Positions 60,501-64,000 of a DNA stretch of 64,000 bases are shown here, one piece after another. How positions within the stretch are numbered: position 1 is the first letter of the stretch; the number at the start of each line of letters is the position of its first letter. A program made the position numbers and the translations under genes. Below the pieces are notes generated by a model. The model worked only from the letters and a program-made list of their open reading frames with translations, was not told the origin of the DNA and did not search any database. Source of the DNA: Bin75 sp965212135 (GTDB taxonomy: Bacteria > Nitrospirota > Nitrospiria > Nitrospirales > UBA8639); contig OZ243044.1 in NCBI GenBank assembly GCA_965212135.1, positions 248,001-312,000 on the forward strand. Direction: 5' to 3'.

Positions 60501-60995
60501 ATGCGCTTTTCCAAAAAAAGTGAATATGGATTGCGAGCCTTGCTTGAATTAACCCGTCTGTATGAGCATCGGTCGCTGCGACGTGCCGAAATTGCCGAAT
60601 CCCAGCATATTTCCATGGGTTTTTTGGAAGCGATTTTGTTGGAGCTCAAGCGGGCGGGGATTTTAGAAAGTCGTCCGGGAGCGCAAGGTGGGTATCGGTT
60701 AATTAAGCACCCGGACGACGTTTCTCTCGGGCAGATTATTCGTATTTTGGATGGGCCTCTGGCACCGATTGCCTGTGCGAGTCAGACGGCCTATCACACG
60801 TGTCAAGATTGTCCGTATTCCACGGCTCGTGAATGTCCGATTCAACGCGTCATGTTTGAGGTGAGGAATGCCATTGCCAATGTCTTGGATCAGTACACAT
60901 TACGGGCGTTTTCCGATTGTCTGGCGGACTCGAACCATCAATCCGGGAAATCCCCCAAACAGCGCATAGTCGAAACCCTCGGCATGACTCGATAA
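60501..60995 (+). CDS. Rrf2-family transcriptional regulator
   Basis: 164-aa DNA-binding protein. RFSKKSEYGLRALLELTRLY and ISMGFLEAILLELKRAGILE form the winged helix, and GGYRLIKHPDDVSLGQII is the Rrf2 signature. The sensor region has four cysteines in CASQTAYHTC, then CQDC and a fourth in ARECPI, that could hold an Fe-S cluster; the spacing differs from IscR and NsrR. What it senses is unknown. A DUF2061 membrane protein gene follows 10 bases later. Confidence 0.92.
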   Translation: MRFSKKSEYGLRALLELTRLYEHRSLRRAEIAESQHISMGFLEAILLELKRAGILESRPGAQGGYRLIKHPDDVSLGQIIRILDGPLAPIACASQTAYHTCQDCPYSTARECPIQRVMFEVRNAIANVLDQYTLRAFSDCLADSNHQSGKSPKQRIVETLGMTR

Positions 60996-61005
60996 GGAGT
61001 GGCCT

Positions 61006-61227
61006 ATGGATACACATCTTCGGAGCGTGGTCAAAGGCATGAGCTGGAGGATCCTGGCGACCCTTGTGACCACAATTGTTGTTTTTCTGTATTCCGGCGA
61101 ATGGACGGCCGCGGCGCTTGTCGGCCTGATGGACGCACTCGCCAAAATTGTCTTGTATTGGGGGCATGAACGCCTCTGGCAGCGCATTACGTGGGGCCGT
61201 CTTCTCCCCACGGTCTTTTCACCCTAA
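61006..61227 (+). CDS. DUF2061 membrane protein
   Basis: 73-aa protein with two hydrophobic segments (MSWRILATLVTTIVVFLY and AALVGLMDALAKIVLYWGHE), matching the DUF2061 family. AAGGAG precedes the ATG at good spacing. It directly follows the Rrf2 gene and is probably in its operon, so it may be controlled by the same signal. Function unknown. Confidence 0.85.
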   Translation: MDTHLRSVVKGMSWRILATLVTTIVVFLYSGEWTAAALVGLMDALAKIVLYWGHERLWQRITWGRLLPTVFSP

Positions 61228-61271
61228 GGCGCCGGAACAAAGCGAGAGGACGCTTGGTCATCTTATGACTC

Positions 61272-61299
61272 TTGACAATGTTCAGGCCCGAATGATAAG
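61272..61299 (+). promoter_or_regulatory. Promoter of an orphan short transcript
   Basis: TTGACA (61272-61277), 16-base spacer and GATAAG (61294-61299). No open frame with a ribosome site follows before the terminator at 61352-61391. Confidence 0.5.
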
Positions 61300-61305
61300 A
61301 AGGGA

Positions 61306-61391
61306 AACATTTCGAGACAGTGGCGTCTTGAGCGAGATAGTGCGGACGATGAAGTCCTCGGCTTGGCATGCAAGTCGGAGGACTTTTTTTT
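61306..61391 (+). ncRNA. Candidate small RNA or attenuated leader
   Basis: About 86 bases between a predicted promoter and a strong rho-independent terminator. I do not recognise it as a known RNA family. It may be a free small RNA or, if the terminator is conditional, a leader controlling the porin gene 130 bases downstream. Confidence 0.35.
61352..61391 (+). terminator. Rho-independent terminator
   Basis: AAGTCCTC (61352-61359) pairs with GAGGACTT (61378-61385), with an inner CTTG/CAAG stem, followed by an unbroken T run to 61391. Confidence 0.8.
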
Positions 61392-61524
61392 CATGGGAAG
61401 GGCGAGGCCGGATTCAGCGGCTTGTCCTTCGCGCACGTCGGACCCCGCGCAAGAGGAAAGAGATGCCGTGGCGCTGCGTCGCACGTCTCCAACAATGAGT
61501 TTGGACATAAGGAACATCCGAAAC

Positions 61525-62832
61525 ATGACTCAATGGATTTCACCCCGAGCTTTTCATGTGTTGGTCGCAACGCTTCTGTGGAGCGCGACGTTTGCCGGTA
61601 CCGACTGCTGTGCCCTGGCGCAGGACAACGAGCCATCCCTGGCGAAGAAATTGGATCTTTCGCTGTCTGGCTACGTCGAAGCCTCGTACACCCAAAACTT
61701 CAATAATCCCTCGGATGGTGTGAATCAACACAGGGTTTTTGACGGCGATGCAAATTCCTTTCGGCCGAATATGGCTCAGATTGTTCTTGAGAGAATCGCC
61801 AAAACCGAAGGCAACGTGAAAGATCGAGCGGGATTCCGCGTGAAGCTGAATGTCGGCGAAGACGCCAAGTTTACGGGCGGCAATACCGGTAACGACGAAT
61901 TTGATTTTCAAGAGACATATATCCAGTATATTGCGCCGATTGGCAATGGCCTCACGTTTCAGGCGGGGCGGATGAATACGCTGATCGGCTATGAAGTCAT
62001 TGAAAGTCCTTTCAACCCGAATTTCTCCCGTTCCTTTCTGTTTGGCATAGGCGAACCGTTCACGGTGACGGGGCTACGGGCGTCGTATGATTTTACCGAT
62101 CAGATTTCGTTTGCCGTCAGCGCCATCAACTCCTTTACGGGATTGCAGGCGGATGACAACAGCAGCAAATCGGTTGAGGCGTTGCTGTCGTATGCTCCCA
62201 TGGACAACGTCGGTCTTTCTCTGTTTGGTTTCTGGGGGCCTGAAGGCATCCGGAATGACGCTGTTCGAAATCCGGCAGATGACGGAAACCCTGTTTCGCT
62301 TGAGCATACCGACCGTGTGCAGATCGGTGGTATTCTTGACTGGCAGGCTACCGATGCATTGGAGTTTGTGGTGGAAGGCTACTATGGCAATCAGGCCAAT
62401 GCGGTCTTGGATGAAGGGAGTGAAGATGACCCCGCCACAAATGAGAATGAAGCCGAACAGCCGATGATTGGCAATGCCCAATGGGGTGGTATCGCAGGAT
62501 ACGTCCTTTATGACTTCAATGATGACTGGGGCATCCGGGTTCGCACGGAATACTTCAGTGACGGGTCGGGTTTCTTTGCATGTGGAGGCGAAGGCGGGGA
62601 TTCGTCGGTTGGGAATGCGCTACAATGTGCTGCCGGCTGGACAGATGCAGACGACAACGGTGCGCAAAATCTCTGGGAAACGACGTGGACGTTGCAATAC
62701 AAGCCGGTGTCCGACCTTCTCACGCGGCTGGAGTACCGTTACGATCAATCCAACAGGAACTCGTTTCAGGATGGATCCAATTTCGGCAATAATCAGTCAA
62801 CCCTGGCCTTAGAAGCGATCTATCTTTTTTAG
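61525..62832 (+). CDS. Outer-membrane beta-barrel porin-like protein
   Basis: 435 aa. A signal peptide (HVLVATLLWSATFAG, then LAQDNE) precedes an N-terminal LDLSLSGYVEASYTQNFNNP, typical of Bbp2-type barrels. The body is alternating amphipathic strands with many aromatics, and it ends LALEAIYLF with a terminal Phe, the usual C-terminal signal for barrel insertion. Acidic loops (EDDPATNENEAEQ, DADDNGAQN) suggest an outer-face cation preference. ATG 61525 has AAGGAAC at good spacing; ATG 61495 is in frame. Specificity is unknown. Confidence 0.85.
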   Translation: MTQWISPRAFHVLVATLLWSATFAGTDCCALAQDNEPSLAKKLDLSLSGYVEASYTQNFNNPSDGVNQHRVFDGDANSFRPNMAQIVLERIAKTEGNVKDRAGFRVKLNVGEDAKFTGGNTGNDEFDFQETYIQYIAPIGNGLTFQAGRMNTLIGYEVIESPFNPNFSRSFLFGIGEPFTVTGLRASYDFTDQISFAVSAINSFTGLQADDNSSKSVEALLSYAPMDNVGLSLFGFWGPEGIRNDAVRNPADDGNPVSLEHTDRVQIGGILDWQATDALEFVVEGYYGNQANAVLDEGSEDDPATNENEAEQPMIGNAQWGGIAGYVLYDFNDDWGIRVRTEYFSDGSGFFACGGEGGDSSVGNALQCAAGWTDADDNGAQNLWETTWTLQYKPVSDLLTRLEYRYDQSNRNSFQDGSNFGNNQSTLALEAIYLF

Positions 62833-62943
62833 GGCGCGGCCCGATGCGGAGGATTGATGCAGCAATACGCGTGCGGCACGAGCGGTTTTCCGCCGCCCCG
62901 ACTTTTCTGACAACGCGCTCATTGTCAAAAGGGGGATAGACCC

Positions 62944-63282
62944 ATGAAATTTTTGCAAGCCATCATCAAGCCGTTTAAGCTGGATGAAGTCAAAGAGGCT
63001 CTGGTTGAGCTGGGTATTCAGGGGATGACGGTTACGGAAGTCAAAGGCTTTGGCCGACAAAAAGGCCATAAAGAAACCTACCGTGGGACAGAATATCAGA
63101 TTGATTTTGTGCCGAAAATCAAGATTGAACTCGCCATTCCCGATGATATGGAACAACGTGTCATTGAAACCATTACGCAGGCTGCGCGAAGCGGCAGTAT
63201 CGGCGACGGGAAAATTTTTGTGTCGGATTTGAATACGGCTCTCCGGATTCGCACCGGAGAGATAGGAGCTGGTGCGATCTAA
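62944..63282 (+). CDS. glnB: Nitrogen regulatory protein P-II
   Basis: Trimeric nitrogen/energy sensor, 112 aa. MKFLQAIIKPFKLDEVKEAL opens it, the T-loop tyrosine for uridylylation is in YRGTEYQIDFVPK, and GDGKIFVSDLNTALRIRTGE is the ATP/2-oxoglutarate region. It lies 75 bases before amtB, the classic glnK-amtB order, so it is probably the channel-gating type even if named glnB. Confidence 0.96.
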   Translation: MKFLQAIIKPFKLDEVKEALVELGIQGMTVTEVKGFGRQKGHKETYRGTEYQIDFVPKIKIELAIPDDMEQRVIETITQAARSGSIGDGKIFVSDLNTALRIRTGEIGAGAI

Positions 63283-63357
63283 CCGGCTTTTCCCCAATTG
63301 TCTCTGTGCAACTGGCTGACTAAACAGGTTGCGAACCCTTTAAGCAGAGGTGGTATT

Positions 63358-64000
63358 GTGAAGCAGTTAACCTTGTTGTTGACGTGGCTGGCGGTTGTGG
63401 TCGCAAGTTTGGGTTGTGGCATTGCAGACGGATGGGCTCAAGACGGGACTGCGGGAGCCATTGACACGGGAGATACTGCGTGGATCCTGGTCTCTTCCGC
63501 GTTCGTGTTGTGTATGGTCTTGCCGGGGCTGGCTCTCTTTTACGGGGGCCTTGTCCGCAGTAAAAATGTACTCGGGACGATTATGCATACCGGCAGCATC
63601 CTGTGTCTCATCAGCATCGTGTGGGTGCTGGTGGGCTATTCCCTGGCATTTGGTCCTGACGTGGGTGGCCTGATAGGCGGTCTCGGATTTATCGGGTTGA
63701 TGGGCGTTGGGGAGGAAGCCTATCCCGGTACCGGCATTCCTCATTTGGTGTTTATGGTGTTTCAGTTGATGTTTGCCGCCATCACCGTGGCCTTGATCAC
63801 CGGAAGTTTTGCGGAGCGGATGAAATTTACGGCGTTGCTCCTGTTTGCCGTACTCTGGTCGGTCTGTATTTATTCGCCTCTCGCCCATTGGGTGTGGGGT
63901 GGGGGATGGCTCGCCGAGATGGGTGCGCTGGACTTTGCCGGCGGATCGGTCGTGCACATCAGTTCCGGGTTTGGAGCGCTGGTTTGTGCGATGGTGCTTG
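63358..64000 (+). CDS. amtB: Ammonium transporter (partial, runs off the window)
   Basis: The first 214 residues are present. Start is GTG 63358 with AGAGGTGG upstream. An N-terminal signal-like helix is followed by AWILVSSAFVLCMVLPGLAL and FYGGLVRSKNVLGT, the Amt signature, then HLVFMVFQLMFAAITVAL, GSFAERMKF, SPLAHWVWGGGWL and the HISSGFGAL histidine region. Ammonium import, with gating by the PII protein upstream, is the expected role. The C-terminal part lies beyond base 64000. Confidence 0.95.
   Translation, partial: MKQLTLLLTWLAVVVASLGCGIADGWAQDGTAGAIDTGDTAWILVSSAFVLCMVLPGLALFYGGLVRSKNVLGTIMHTGSILCLISIVWVLVGYSLAFGPDVGGLIGGLGFIGLMGVGEEAYPGTGIPHLVFMVFQLMFAAITVALITGSFAERMKFTALLLFAVLWSVCIYSPLAHWVWGGGWLAEMGALDFAGGSVVHISSGFGALVCAMVL

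Overview
The window reads as one continuous stretch of chromosome from a Gram-negative bacterium. LpxD, LptF, LptG and a KdsC-type phosphatase point to a lipopolysaccharide outer membrane, and a secreted beta-barrel porin supports this. Base composition is moderately GC-rich, with one clearly AT-rich gene (mrr). The gene mix (haem synthesis, PII with an ammonium channel, NtrY/NtrX, squalene synthase, archaeal-type class I aldolase, sulfur-carrier cysteine synthesis) fits a Nitrospirota lineage such as Nitrospira. That placement is inference; no rRNA or other decisive marker is present.

Layout. 0-2.5 kb: a PstS-like binding protein, an FmdB-type zinc ribbon and three small unknown genes. 2.6-6 kb: hemE, a methyltransferase gene broken at a run of nine G, and protoporphyrinogen oxidase. 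6-9.1 kb: acylphosphatase, apt, a DksA-like protein with a lysine-rich arm, queC and a cytochrome c lipoprotein. 9.2-12.4 kb: an AsnC-type ligand-binding domain protein and modABC. 12.5-18 kb: a tightly packed minus-strand run of eight genes (JAMM protease, MoeB, NIL protein, MoaD-like carrier, threonine synthase, second MoeB, cysteine synthase, ThiS-like carrier), the most unusual unit here. 18-27 kb: sirtuin, SDR, lytic transglycosylase, ndk, a TPR lipoprotein, gcvH-lpdA-comEA-tyrS, tRNA-Gly and yacG. 27-33 kb: fabF, an acyl carrier protein with a basic tail, lpxD and lptFG. 33-43 kb: kdsC, manC, manB, a DUF3108 protein, fructose bisphosphatase, a PIN/TRAM protein, ispDF, cysE and class I aldolase. 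43-52 kb: mrr, truA, amidase, tatD, PAP2 phosphatase, a methyltransferase, htpX, cupredoxin, squalene synthase and two small ferredoxins. 52-64 kb: tRNA-Pro, rhodanese, mazG, ntrYX, purN, tRNA-Ala, an Rrf2 regulator, a porin, glnB and the start of amtB.

How it fits together. Most genes are housekeeping. The 12.9-18 kb operon looks like two protein-thiocarboxylate sulfur-transfer modules placed back to back. Each has an E1-like adenylating enzyme, a ubiquitin-like carrier and a PLP enzyme (cysteine synthase in one, threonine synthase in the other), and one JAMM protease serves the operon. Both carriers end with extra residues after their Gly-Gly, which suggests that the protease matures them. 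Several near-consensus promoters sit so close to their start codons that leaderless or near-leaderless mRNAs are likely (hemE, yacG, kdsC, the Rrf2 gene). An orphan promoter-terminator pair at 61.27-61.39 kb is a candidate small RNA or attenuated leader. No CRISPR array, transposase, phage gene or rRNA was seen.
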